This document shows positions 35,409-48,490 of a stretch of DNA of 64,000 nucleotides, piece after piece (positions within the stretch are counted from its first letter, which is position 1; the number at the start of each line of letters is the position of its first letter). The notes under the pieces were generated by a model that had not been told where the DNA came from, made no database searches, and worked only from the letters and a program-made list of their open reading frames with translations. The position numbers and the translations under genes are program-made. Source of the DNA: Cycas panzhihuaensis (taxonomy: Eukaryota; Cycadophyta); the NCBI GenBank assembly GCA_023213395.1, contig CM041465.1:167593741-167657740 (forward strand). Direction: 5' to 3'.

Positions 35409-38400
35409 AAGGTTAAGCGAGCTTGAGTGAGGTAAAGCCTAGTTGAGCGAGGTGAAACTCTAATTCTGCCCTGTGATTGAAGTTTGTTAAGCAATGATTG
35501 AGGCTACCCATGTGTGGAGAAATGTCATACATCTAGTTGCAAACCCTCTATTGAAGTCAATCAACTATGGAATGCTGTAGAACTATAAGTTTATAATACG
35601 ACATTAATTTGTCAATATTTTCCAAGTATTCTCACTCACGCCCATATATGTATAATATGAATACTGTGTGTTAATCATTATCACCCTGCATGTTCTTTGT
35701 TAAGTCATTGTATATTTGTTAGTCACTTTATACTGCTATCTACAATGATTACATTAACAACCATCAATATTTAGGGTTTGAATAATATATTTTACCCCTT
35801 TACGTCAATTTATATAATCACTCATGGGTTTATTTGCATTGATGAATATATTTGATGTTGCCTGCTAGTAAATATTCTTCAATAGACGTAGTTGTATGTA
35901 TGATACTCTATGTGATTATATAGCCATCGCCCATTTGAATATATATGTGTCACATCTTTGTATTGAGTTTGCAGACCCATGTGTTAATATAACCACTGTA
36001 TTTTATCTGTTTATTGGTGTTTCCCATGTTGTATAAGCATTTTTCCACCCTCTATTACTGTTGTATGGTCTGCATGGATGTTTGTATCACCCTTGCATCT
36101 ATATATTCTATATTATTTATTTGGTCACCCATGCTCTCTTCGTGATAATAATTGTACCTACTACATTTTGATTATTTTGGTAGTCACCCTTTGCTATTTC
36201 ATTCTAGTTGTTATAAATTAGTACCATCACTGTGTTATTCACAGCCACTGATGTATGTATTAAATCCTATGAAAATAATTGTCCTAAAACTCATCTCCAA
36301 AACAAGTACAAATAACAATGCAACATCCAAGACATTAACCCTTTGAGCGAACCAATATTAATAATGAAAATAAATTCCCTCAATGTAATTGAGGAAGACA
36401 CCGATGAAATGAGAATGAATACAGCATAATCAAGCTACCGCTTCATCTTCAAATGCTAATAAACCTGGTGATAGCCTTGGTGCCATCAAAGATGACATGC
36501 TTGGCAAGTTTACTTAGAAGAAGGAGCCTAATGGTAGGATATACCCATGGTAGAAGTGATCTCAGATAGTATATACCTATCAAGTAACATAAGGATATGG
36601 TGCTTGGTGATTGATTAATTCCATGGTGTTAGGGTTTGATACATATTGAGCATACTTAGAAAAAAACTGGGATCGATTAATTAGTGAAGAGTCTAGCTTC
36701 ATCTTCATTGGATCAGCATAGTAACAGTGAATTCATTATTACTTGGTGTAAATGATCAGAGGTCAATAGGTATTATAGATTCATTCAGATCTGGAGTGAT
36801 TATCATACATGGTTATTTTTAAGTGACATGGTTGGGCGTGACTTCGTGTAATTATTGAGTCATGCGGGAGGTATGATTGGAGATAGTCTTTTATAAGCCT
36901 TCTTCAGATTGAAGGAAGAATTTTTTGGTTTTGAGAATGGTTGTGCTCTTAGATTTTGCAAGAATAGCAGGTTGATCAATGCTTCATATTAAGGATAGCC
37001 ATGTTGATTTGTCTTGAGGTTGAAGTAAGATGTATGCTACATAAAATCATAGGTTTAAGATGAAATGTTGTGATGTAATCAATGAATGGCGATCTGTCGT
37101 ATTTGTAAGATAGCCTAATTTTATCAGTCAATATATTGATCATTGGTTATATTCAGTTACATGGTTTCCATATACATACATAGATTTACATTATGCATGC
37201 TGTCGTGCCATCATGTGAGATTGCTTTATGTAAAATCTAGGTCGAGATTTACACATGATGGCTACAGTGGGTTTGGTGTGATGTTTAGCCAATGGGATCT
37301 ATCCACCAGTGGGATTTGTCCATTGTTGGTCGCAATTTCAATTTCCATGGAGTTAGACCTATGTATAGAAAATAGGCGTCAATGTTATGGCAGACTAGGG
37401 CCTATTATAAGGACCTAAATTGCTTGGGAAGTTTGTCTTGTCAAGGTGTCCTTTGTTTAATTTGTTTATCATTGTGTTATAAGCATATGTTATGCGCCCT
37501 ATTTCTTATTTGATTTAAAGTTTTAATGTCACTTAAATGGAGTGTATTAAGTCATATTAACTTCATACAAAGATATTTCTTTAAAGTTGATTATTTTCTT
37601 GATTTAGAAGTCACATTCATTGATGGATTATGAGATTGATTGATGGATTATGAGATTGTTTGTAGTTGGTTGGTATCCATTTCTTGTGTGAGCTTGTACT
37701 TTGATTAAGAGGAAAATTGATACAATTATCAAGAATTAGAGGTGTCTATATGGTGCTATGAGGCATGTAATGGTGATGACTACATAAATAATGATTATTT
37801 AGTGACTTTGTGGCATAAGAGAATGAGTTGGGCATGTGTAAATCGAGGTGTTCTCTTACATGCGATTGCATGATATGAGGTGATACGAGTGTTCATTTTG
37901 CACTTTTAAGTGGAAACGAAGTGGTGACATTTGACATTGACATGGTAATTTCCTGCATATAAGATGACTATGTGTTTGTAATCCATTGTTGGTGATGCAG
38001 CAATGATATGGCTCCTAGCTTACACTTACATGAGAAGGTATGTTAAGCAAGGTAATTATTTTGATGACATAAGGCAAAGACATGACCTCTTATATGTGTT
38101 TTTGGTGGCAAGATGGGTGACATGAGATGAAGTTTGAGGCTTTACATTGTTATTTTGTATACGATTATATGAGAGTACTATGATGATATGAGGTATTGAT
38201 GAGGTGGCTGTTAAGGCATTCTTGTATGTATTTCACATACAAAAGTACCTTGGTAATGTGAGATGAAATTAATTTATGTTAATATTTGGCACACTATTGG
38301 TAACTTGAGATGCATGATGGTGATTATTTAATGGCATGAGTAAGTTGAGTGGCATATGGTGCTTTAGTACTCCATAAAATGTGACTTAAATGAAGCAACT

Positions 38401-38674
38401 TTATGGGCAAAGAAGAGGGCATGATGAGACAAAGTTGAGGACAAGGAAAATGGTGATTTAAGGAAATGAAATGCTTATACATTAATTTGATCATAAAGTA
38501 AGTGTTCCAGATACTTGTTATATGTGACTGTTGGACAATATGAGAGATACATAAGACAATGATGTCAATGATGTGAGAGATATGCGACATGAAAAAATTG
38601 TTGAAAGTGATCAATAGGCAAGTTACCAATGATAAGTGAGTTTGTTGATTGAAAAAGGGATGTAGTGTTAGAAA
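35409..38674 (+). other. Long leader of gag-only element
   Basis: About 3.3 kb between PBS and gag without a long frame. A 91-codon frame at 37143-37418 has no family likeness. The opening bases hold a short reiteration (GAGCGAGGTGAAA-like, 35417-35455). GATGAGAT/ATGACATG words are frequent from 37600 to 38600. It could be an RNA packaging region or the scar of a deleted or acquired sequence. Confidence 0.6.
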
Positions 38675-39784
38675 ATGGCATTTACAATTATGGAGGATAA
38701 TGATGTGGTCATGTATATTCCTAAAATAAATGAATACTATTTAAGGGATTCATTTCTTCCAATACCTAAGTGTAATGGTGAAGACTATTTCTTTTGGACA
38801 ATTAACATGAGATGTTTATTCATAGCTAGAGGTTTGTGGAAGATTGTTGCTGATGAATATGATATCCCTAAGGATGAAGAAGAAAAGAAAATGCTTGAGA
38901 AGAAAGATAGAAAGGCATTCATTATGATCTATGCTGCATTCAATGAGGTTTATCTTCCTTCCAAATTCCATTTTGTCAGCCCTATGATTCTACATGCAAG
39001 TAATGCTAAAGAAGCTTAGAATTTTCTAAGGGAAGTATTTGAACAAACTCCTGAAGAGACATAACGAATGATTGAAAAGGTAATTAAGGCTAGTTATGGT
39101 TATGGTACAAGTACAACGAATGAAGAAAATATCAATAACACTGATGAAATGATATGTCATGATGAAGAATATATGAGTACTAATGAAACTTCTACTAAAT
39201 GTAAAGAAACGATGGTTGAATGCATTGATGAGATTACAGATGAAGACATTGAAAGTGATGAATCGATTTCAAGAGAAATTGAATCTGATGATCCTATAAA
39301 GGATGAGTCTTATATTGATGATATTCCTACTTTAAGTATTAATTCAAGTTTGAATGGTTTTCCTTCTTTGAGCATCGATTCAAGTTCAAAGAGTATGTAA
39401 GTTTATCAAGACTCCACTCCTAAGATTAAAGAAATCATTGTTGTACATGGTGATCAAGAATTTATACAGGATAATGATGATAGGCAAGTTGTGATTGAAG
39501 ATGGTTACTTACAGGATCTTCATCAGACTAGACTAGCCACAATGAAGAATTAGGATTTATACTTGCTAGAGCTACTATATCAACATCATCACTACAGGAT
39601 TAAAGATGGAAATCAAGCTGAGAATATTATCTTACAACGTCATCAGTATAGAATTGAAGATAAAAATCAAGATGAAGACATCATTCTATATCAAAGACAT
39701 CACTACAAAATTGAAGACAAGGATCAAGTTAAAGATATCATTCTCAAGATAATTCTAAGGACAAAGCATTGCAAATACAAATGA
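38675..39784 (+). pseudogene. Gag-like protein of the non-autonomous element
   Basis: One frame runs from ATG 38675 to TAA 39782 (370 codons) with four internal stops (39017, 39062, 39398, 39551) but no frameshift. The first part reads PKCNGEDYFFWTINMRCLF and GLWKIVADEYD, matching the N-terminal copia gag domain (NY..W...M...L....LW). The stop at 39017 replaces the Trp expected after AKEA (TGG to TAG). The middle is very acidic (residues about 140-240, DEITDEDIESDES-like), and the end carries 18-19-residue tandem repeats. No zinc knuckle is seen. The maintained frame suggests selection until recently relative to insertion. It would coat element RNA if expressed. Confidence 0.8.
39581..39748 (+). 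repeat. Three tandem coding repeats (54, 57, 57 bp) in gag tail
   Basis: Units begin at 39581, 39635 and 39692 and encode QHHHYRIKDGNQAENIIL, QRHQYRIEDKNQDEDIILY and QRHHYKIEDKDQVKDIILK. Differences between units affect residues conservatively. Each unit is His-rich at its start and acidic/Ile-rich at its end. Confidence 0.9.
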
Positions 39785-39796
39785 CCCAAATGTACA

Positions 39797-39807
39797 TTAA
39801 GGGGGAG
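39797..39807 (+). other. Polypurine tract of gag-only element
   Basis: ATTAAGGGGGAG directly before the 3' LTR. Confidence 0.9.
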
Positions 39808-40028
39808 TGTTAGAATATTAATGTACATTTGATTTATCCAACATGCAAGTGGGTCCTTCTCTTCCATCATGACTTATATTATAAATATACAATATTGTGT
39901 ATCATATTATAAGGATGTTGTAATGATATTTTATTAATGTAATGGAGGTACCTTAAGGGTACCATTCGATCCTGTAGAGATGTTTTGTTCTACTTGCGAA
40001 GATTGTTTGTGCGGGTTGATTTCCAACA
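39808..40028 (+). repeat. 3' LTR of gag-only element (221 bp)
   Basis: Same length as the 5' LTR, followed by the ATTAT duplication. An open frame starting at 39985 inside this LTR reads through the boundary into flanking sequence to 40347. Confidence 0.95.
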
Positions 40029-40033
40029 ATTAT

Positions 40034-40350
40034 TTGGCAAGCCATGTTTATACATTGTATATATGTTGAGAAGTGTATGCCATATATGGGACAAAAGCAT
40101 GACCAAAGACTTGGAAAAAAATTATTATTCCTTTATGAAGAGATTTGGAAAAGATGAACATGGTGAGGAAGAATCAAAAGTACTTGAAAGAATGAGCAAA
40201 AGCATTGTCCATGTTCAAGCTTATATGGAAAATATTTCTAAAATTCTAGAAGGAATTAAAGAAGACATAAGTTTAGTGGAAGTTAGGGGATGGAAATACC
40301 ATAAATTTTTAGGAGGATATATGGTGTGGCAACTTACAACTAAATAGATG
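40034..40350 (+). other. Open frame flanking the gag-only element, unrecognised
   Basis: The frame 39985-40347 (120 codons) begins within the 3' LTR. Its non-LTR part encodes a charged, helix-prone stretch (MKRFGKDEHGEEESKVLERM, then EDISLVEVRGWKYHKFLGG). I do not recognise it. It may be part of the interrupted LINE ORF2 or of an older gag. Joined to 35090-35170 across the TSD, a different frame stays open for a short distance. Confidence 0.4.
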
Positions 40351-40490
40351 ACTTGACTTGGGCCCTTTGGAGGATCCCTATAAGAGGATCTATGACACAA
40401 AGGTGAGGGACTACTTGGTGGACCAAGAAGGGACCAGAAGATGGACAGACTTTAATGAGCTCCAAGGGGAGCATGTTGTTAAATAATGTG
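40351..40490 (+). pseudogene. Possible LINE ORF2 fragment before the zinc finger
   Basis: Reads DPYKRIYDTKVRDYLVDQEG then RRWTDFNELQGEHVVK before a stop. Composition, orientation and distance to the zinc-finger piece fit the LINE ORF2 linker, but there is no diagnostic residue. It could be the upstream edge of the same LINE copy as 41090-42504, separated by the G-rich segment at 40500-41080. Confidence 0.35.
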
Positions 40491-40499
40491 ACAATAATG

Positions 40500-41080
40500 T
40501 TTTAGAAGAAAATTTTTAATAGGTTGGTAGTGCAGTTTCCCCTCTAAACTTTCGCGAGGGGATACAAGGGGGGCAAAAGCCTCCCTTGGCTAGAGGGTGT
40601 AGGGGGGAACTAGAACCTCCCATACAAATGGGGGTTCAAGGGTGGTAACCCCTAACCCAAAAAGGTAGCACTGTAAAACATACTAAATTATAAAGAGAAT
40701 CAAGGTCATTCATTAAAAATACCCTAAATTTAATGGTCAAAATTTATGCCTTATATGACTCTTTCATATAGCCTGATTTAGGGTTTTTTTCATTATGTTA
40801 ATGGTATTCAATGTACTAGATGTATTGTGAAGAGTAGAGGTGGATGGTTATTATTGTTGTTGTGAGCATTTTGCTACAGATTATATACATTTCTCTATTC
40901 TTGAATAATAAAGATCGATACCTTTCCAATGTGGATGTTTCCCTAGCACACTGCTTATGTTACCATGTTATATTTGGTGTATATGTGATGCTTTGATTTT
41001 TTGATTTATTTATTGTATTATCTCTAGTTTAAGAACTTGCATGTTAAATTTTAGTTTTAATTCCTGTAACTAGTTACAAA
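40500..41080. other. G-rich segment and AT-rich tail, probable insertion
   Basis: 40545-40665 is unusually G-rich for the window (runs AGGGGATACAAGGGGGGC, GGGTGTAGGGGGG, ATGGGGGTTCAAGGG) with C-rich partners, so it can form local hairpins. The rest is AT-rich without a frame. It lies between two LINE-like pieces and resembles part of a plant LTR, but no TG..CA ends or duplications could be fixed. Confidence 0.45.
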
Positions 41081-41089
41081 ACAGTTTTG

Positions 41090-42504
41090 ATCTTAGTGGT
41101 AATTTTTAGTTATTGGGACCCAGTCTTTTAACACATGTTACTCAGGAACATATAGAAGCCCTAAAAAAGGAGATTGTCCTATGTTATATTCCAAAAAAAA
41201 TGGAGGAAAATTTGATGGTTTAGCCTCCATCCTTATCTAGGAACTACTCAGTGAAGCAGAGATACCCATTTATATGCCAAGAAAGGAGGGACTAAAAGAA
41301 CCCCCTCCTGGATGGTATGTGAAAAATGGGACTAACCCCCAAAATTGGGGTGTTTGGTGGCTATGTTTGAGGAACAAAATCTTAACAATGGATAACCTGA
41401 GGAAGAGGGGATTCATTATGGTGAATAGATGTGTGCTCTACCAAGAGGATGAGGAGCCAGTGGACCACATCTTCCTTCAATTTTCATATTCTAAGAACAT
41501 GTGGAAGCTTATATGAGTCCATTTTAACATGTAGTAGGTGGCCTCTAGAACTCTTGAAGACCAATCATTGGCTTGGACTAGCCCCTTTAGGAGAAGAACA
41601 TTAGCTCATATATGGAAAATATCTCTACCATTGACGATGTAGAACTTGTATAAAGAGAGAAACAAGAGGATTTTTTAAGAGAGACAAACAGATATATATA
41701 GGATCTTTGGGATCATTTGTATAGGGATAGAGGAAAATGTTAAATTTAGATATGAAAATTTTATTTCATATTTTGAATGTATTATATTAAAGAAGTGGGG
41801 GATGAGGCCAAGAACTTTGATGGGGATGAGAAGAGAAGGTCTATGGCTTCTCCCTATAGAAACCTAGGTGAAAATAAACTTTAACAGAGCATCCAAAGGC
41901 AACCTTGAGGAGGTTAGAAGAGGGGGTATCTATAGAAATTAAAAAAGGGAAGTTAACTGAGCTTTTGCAGAATATTATAGGCAATAGACAAACCATAGAG
42001 AAGAAATGGAAGCCATGTAGAGAGCGATGGATATGGCTATAGAGGAAGGCTATGAAAAGTTGATTATAGAAGGAGACTCCTTAAATATAATTAATTTGCT
42101 TAAAGGCAAGGTTAATCCTTATTGGAGAGATGCTGCATTGATTAGAGTTATGCATGATGCCTAAAGAGATGGGAGATTATTCAAGTGAGTCACACTTACA
42201 AAGAGGGGAATAAAGCAATTGATAAAGTAGCTAATTAGGGGGTAATTCATAATAGGTCTTGGGTTTAGAGACAAGAAGTTCCTAAAGAGATTATGAGTCT
42301 GGTTAAAGACGATATACCCATGTGCAATATCAAAGCTAGCCACTAGGCTTGTCATGGCAGGGTGGGTTCGTTAAGTCTTAGAGGGTGAGGGTAGTTAGGC
42401 CATGGGATTTTCATGGTTATATTGAAGGTTGAAAGATAGCTAATATATAAGGGTTAGGGCACTATTTAAACCCCTTCTATTTTTTACCTAATCAAAAAAA
42501 AAAA
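41090..42504 (+). pseudogene. LINE ORF2 C-terminus: zinc-finger domain, RNase H, poly(A)
   Basis: A NYSVKQRY segment near 41247-41270 matches the G.YSVK.GY motif before the zf-RVT domain. VWWLCLRNKILTMDNLRKRG at 41364-41423 and NRCVL....EEPVDHIFL at 41424-41481 are the domain itself; CVLC has become CVLY, so a metal-binding Cys is lost. 41860-42290 encodes a type I RNase H: KINFN.ASKGN, then EEMEAM.RAMDMAIEEGYEKL and EGDSLNIINLLKGK, with the Glu and second Asp kept and the first Asp changed to Asn. One stop interrupts each helix. The copy ends in a poly(A) run at 42494-42504, the expected LINE 3' end. It may be the 3' end of the LINE whose RT is at 32320. Confidence 0.85.
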
Positions 42505-42820
42505 GGAAGACATAAGTTAAGAAATGAACAAAAAGTAGAAAAAAGTGAAGCAAAAGAACAAAAAAGGAAACAAATAAGCACTATAGTATCCAAGAGCAAA
42601 ATATGAAGGGAGAGCTTAATAAAAGTGTAAAAGAACTTATTGTGATGCCATAACATGAACTTTAGTCAAAGCACAAAGAACCATCATCTAAAACACAGGT
42701 GGATCCCAAAACTTCCTTCCCTGAAAACTTAGAAGTTATAATGATATCTTTTAAATCAAACACCTTCCTCAAAAACATCATGGTTCCTTATAAGCTAGGG
42801 TTTAGATAGGATGATTATTA
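42505..42820. other. Short stretch without features
   Basis: Purine-rich at its left end, otherwise ordinary AT-rich DNA. No frame, repeat or motif seen. Confidence 0.5.
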
Positions 42821-43346
42821 TGTTAAAATATGTAATATTTAATGTATTTATTATATACATATATCTTCCACTATTCACATACATTGAGATATAAGAGATG
42901 CACATATATCCATGTTATCACTTTATTGGATAATATAAAGGCTTATAAGAATTGATAGGCTATTTATGATGTGATCTCATTATATATATATATATATATA
43001 TATACATACATACACTTGAGAACTTGAGTAAGGAGAGAGGAGAAAGATGTAAACCTTATGATCATAAGCATAGTCTTAACTCCACCTTCTCCTATGGTTT
43101 TTCCCATAATGGGTTTTCCATGTATACATCTTAGTGTCTATCTTGTGGTAATGTTTATACTTGGCAAATTTATGTTTTATATATTTGATACTTGATATTC
43201 ATGTTGATTAATTCATTAAGTGTACATACTCATGAGTTCATATTTTTCTATTATTATTGCATCATTTATCTTATGGTATCAAAGCAACTATCATCATATT
43301 TTAATATGGAATCAGAGTTAATCTTAGTATTCCCCATATTTTAACA
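42821..43346 (+). repeat. 5' LTR of non-coding element (526 bp)
   Basis: Contains a short (AT)n(CATA)n tract at about 42980-43013 at the position of the huge array in the 3' LTR. Near its end are two PBS-like strings, TGGTATCAAAGC (43275) and TGGAATCAGAG (43308), before the actual end and the putative PBS. Confidence 0.85.
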
Positions 43347-43361
43347 CAGTACCAGAGCCTA
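43347..43361 (+). other. Putative primer binding site, divergent
   Basis: CAGTACCAGAGCC follows the LTR end and resembles TGGTATCAGAGCC with three changes. The better PBS match lies upstream inside the LTR (43275-43286), so the real priming site is uncertain. Confidence 0.5.
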
Positions 43362-46275
43362 TGGTTTTAAGATCTTATATAATAGAAAATAGTCTATCAA
43401 GCCTATGATAAGAACCAAGTATGAGGCATGTTTAATGAGCCATATGTGTGCATATACCAGTGATATACATGACATATTATATGGCAAGATATAGAAAGCC
43501 AAAATAGCATACAAGAGATATAGTAGATACCAATAGTGTGTTGATATGTTGAATTTATTGTGCATATTCATTTATGCATGTTGGGCCCCGTATTCATGAA
43601 GAATACATGTATTTAAAGTAGTCCATCAGATTGAAGTAGTTAATCCATTGATGGAAGTAGGTATGTACAACAACATGTTAATAGGTATAAATAATTTATG
43701 ATATCACCAAAAAAGCATGTGATAACTTATAGTTAAGGAGTATCATGTAGATGTATTGGTAGCATAATGAAAGGCATATGGCATATTAATTTATTGATGT
43801 AATAATTATAGTAAATTACATGTTTATGAAGGTAATTTTATTATAGTAGCTAATATGGATAATTTGCATATACATGAATAAATTTGATATATATGGAATG
43901 AATTATTTATGGGGGTATGAAAAAGAATTTTATAATAGCTTCCAATTAATATGATGATGGGTTACTTTGAATCATTTTATGGCATAGATATGAATAAGTT
44001 ATTTTTTTATTTTTAAACATAAAATTTGTTACAAAGGCATATTATGTATGATGGTATCTATGAAAATTATAAGAGCATGTAATTTTTTTTCTATTGAGGG
44101 ACACAACTAATACATTTAGAAGAAAATTACTACTTGAATCATGTTGACAATCAGCAACTATATAGTACATACAACCCATCTACCACTAGTCTGCCAACCA
44201 TAAATGATATGTTATATGCCTTTATTTATTGGTCATAGTTATAACATTGAAGCCATAAAACTTGAAACAAAGATAGTTGAATATAGAGAATAAACAAAGC
44301 CCATATAGGTAAATGTTATAGTCACCTGAGGGAGATGGATGAATTCTAGGCCTAACCCTAATCTGAAACGAGCCTAGAGTGTTATGATTATAAATAAAGG
44401 AGGGAGGTTATACACTTAAATGCCTGCATGTAGGTATAAACACACAAATATAGATGCAAATGCGATGGTACCCCTATGGAACACTCTCCATCATGCTGGA
44501 AAAAAAATAAAGATCGTAATAGCCAAAGATGTAACAGTCCATGGAGGAGCAATGTTATTGCTCACATCACTAGATTCACCTCTACTACACCTATGATGCC
44601 ATATGCAACTGCCTATTTGGAAGCTAATGCCCATATCCACTATATCCATGATGAAACCATGCTACCATTGTGTACAGTTGATATGACATATCTTAGCACA
44701 TAGTTCAAATACCTACTTGGCCATGCCATCAGAGAACCTTGCATATAGAGATAGACGCCCTCCATGGAGATTAATAAGCTTTAACCTCACAAATAAATAA
44801 TAGATATGCATGTAGAAATCATCACATTGTTATCTAATTCACATAGGAGGAAATATACAAATGAATTTGATCTTTCATAACCTTAAAAGAATTTGTAAAT
44901 AGTTTTCTAAATTTAATCATTTTTTTATAAATTTTTAGATCTAGTGTAACCCTTGTCAATCAGTAAGTGGTCATATGGACAGACCATATGACCAAGGGCT
45001 AAGCCTCAAGGGGGTGGCTCTCGAATTACAATTAATTAAATTGCATCATTTTTTACCTTTTAAAAATATTATTTGATATTTAATTATTTTTTAGATCCAT
45101 CTCTATTTTCTTAAGGATCATGCACTTTTTTATGGGCCACTAGTATATTTTGTTACATAACTTCTCACACATGTATTAGAATAAGGTGCCATTAGTTGCA
45201 TTAGAAAGCAAACTTCAAGATGATTGAAATGAGTGGTCGTATGATATGTTTTAGTCAATAAAAGATAGAGAAAATTAAGAGTAAAGTTGATGTAAAGCCT
45301 CTAAACCTTATATAAGATGAATTCTATATCTATTTTTAGGAAAATTTTAACCATTTCTAATGTTTTTCATAGCTCTAAACATGATGATAAAGTTATCTTT
45401 GAGTATTGGTGGATGAAAAATAAAGTTTATTTTAGAATCAAGCATTTTAAGACTCATTTATGATATTTTGAGGCTCATTTAATTTAAAAAAATCATTAAG
45501 TGAGAAACATTTAGTGAATTTGTGATATAAGATATCCTTGATATGCTTGTTATTCATTTCTCCCTTGGCAACATCACATTTGATTTAGTGGATGGCAAAC
45601 CCTAACCAAATATACAGATCACTTAGTTATTAAAATAAATTATTTATGATGAAAAGAATCCACATATTATTTAGTATACCACATTAGTTATCGATATTAT
45701 CTAGCTAGATGTTGAGTATAATTTACCTTATTACACTTAACTTGCCTTGGTAAGGTACTTTAGTATATTCCTAGAGTTAGTTATTTAAGATATTATCCAA
45801 TTATTGACTTAGTCCAACTAATGATACTCTGACATAACACACTGAATTATTTTGTTCCTACAAGCAATTTGGAATGATGATAAACCATGTATCTAAAATA
45901 ATTTCCTAGTGAACTAGTGATTAAAATGGCTAGTTATCCATGTATTTCGAAAATTGGTTATTATTTTATATAGACTCATATATGACTTTGCTTTATTCTT
46001 AATTCGATAATTGGTTAATATAATATTAATCATTCAACTTAATGTTGATTAAAAGTATCCATACAAGTGAAGATATGGAGATGTGTATAAAACACTTTAT
46101 ATATATTGGTTTTATATAGGTTAATAATTATTGGAGACAAGCATATGGTTATAGGTTATTTACAGGTTATAGGTGATATTGTACATAAAATACAGGATAT
46201 AATTACAACTTATAAGTTCTAACATATAGGTTTAAGACTTGAAGATTTAAGATCAAGGGATGATGGCATTAAACA
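43362..46275 (+). other. Interior of non-coding LTR element
   Basis: No frame with retroelement likeness. Ordinary AT-rich sequence with a slightly GC-richer block at 44960-45025 (TGGTCATATGGACAGACCAT, an imperfect palindrome). Confidence 0.55.
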
Positions 46276-46286
46276 TTAAGAGGGAA
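46276..46286 (+). other. Polypurine tract of non-coding element
   Basis: ATTAAGAGGGAA directly before the 3' LTR start TGTTAGAATATA. Confidence 0.8.

Positions 46287-48490
<2,204 letters not shown>

Larger units (their letters stand above)
35176..40028 (+). mobile_element. Complete gag-only LTR retrotransposon (4.85 kb)
   Basis: All structural parts are present: 221-bp direct LTRs (35176-35396 and 39808-40028), perfect PBS at 35397, polypurine tract TTAAGGGGGAG at 39797-39807, and identical 5-base target duplications. Internally there is a 3.2-kb non-coding leader and one gag-like frame (38675-39784); no protease, integrase or RT motif is visible. By eye the two LTRs differ at about 18 of 221 positions, mostly transitions, so the insertion is old but younger than many neighbours. 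It must rely on enzymes of another element; copia is likely from the gag type and PBS. It resembles the TR-GAG class of plant non-autonomous elements. Confidence 0.85.

Noticed and set aside
37143-37418. Frame of 91 codons in the gag-only leader as a second gene
   Set aside because: No domain, no supporting frame conservation visible; kept only as a note in the leader entry.
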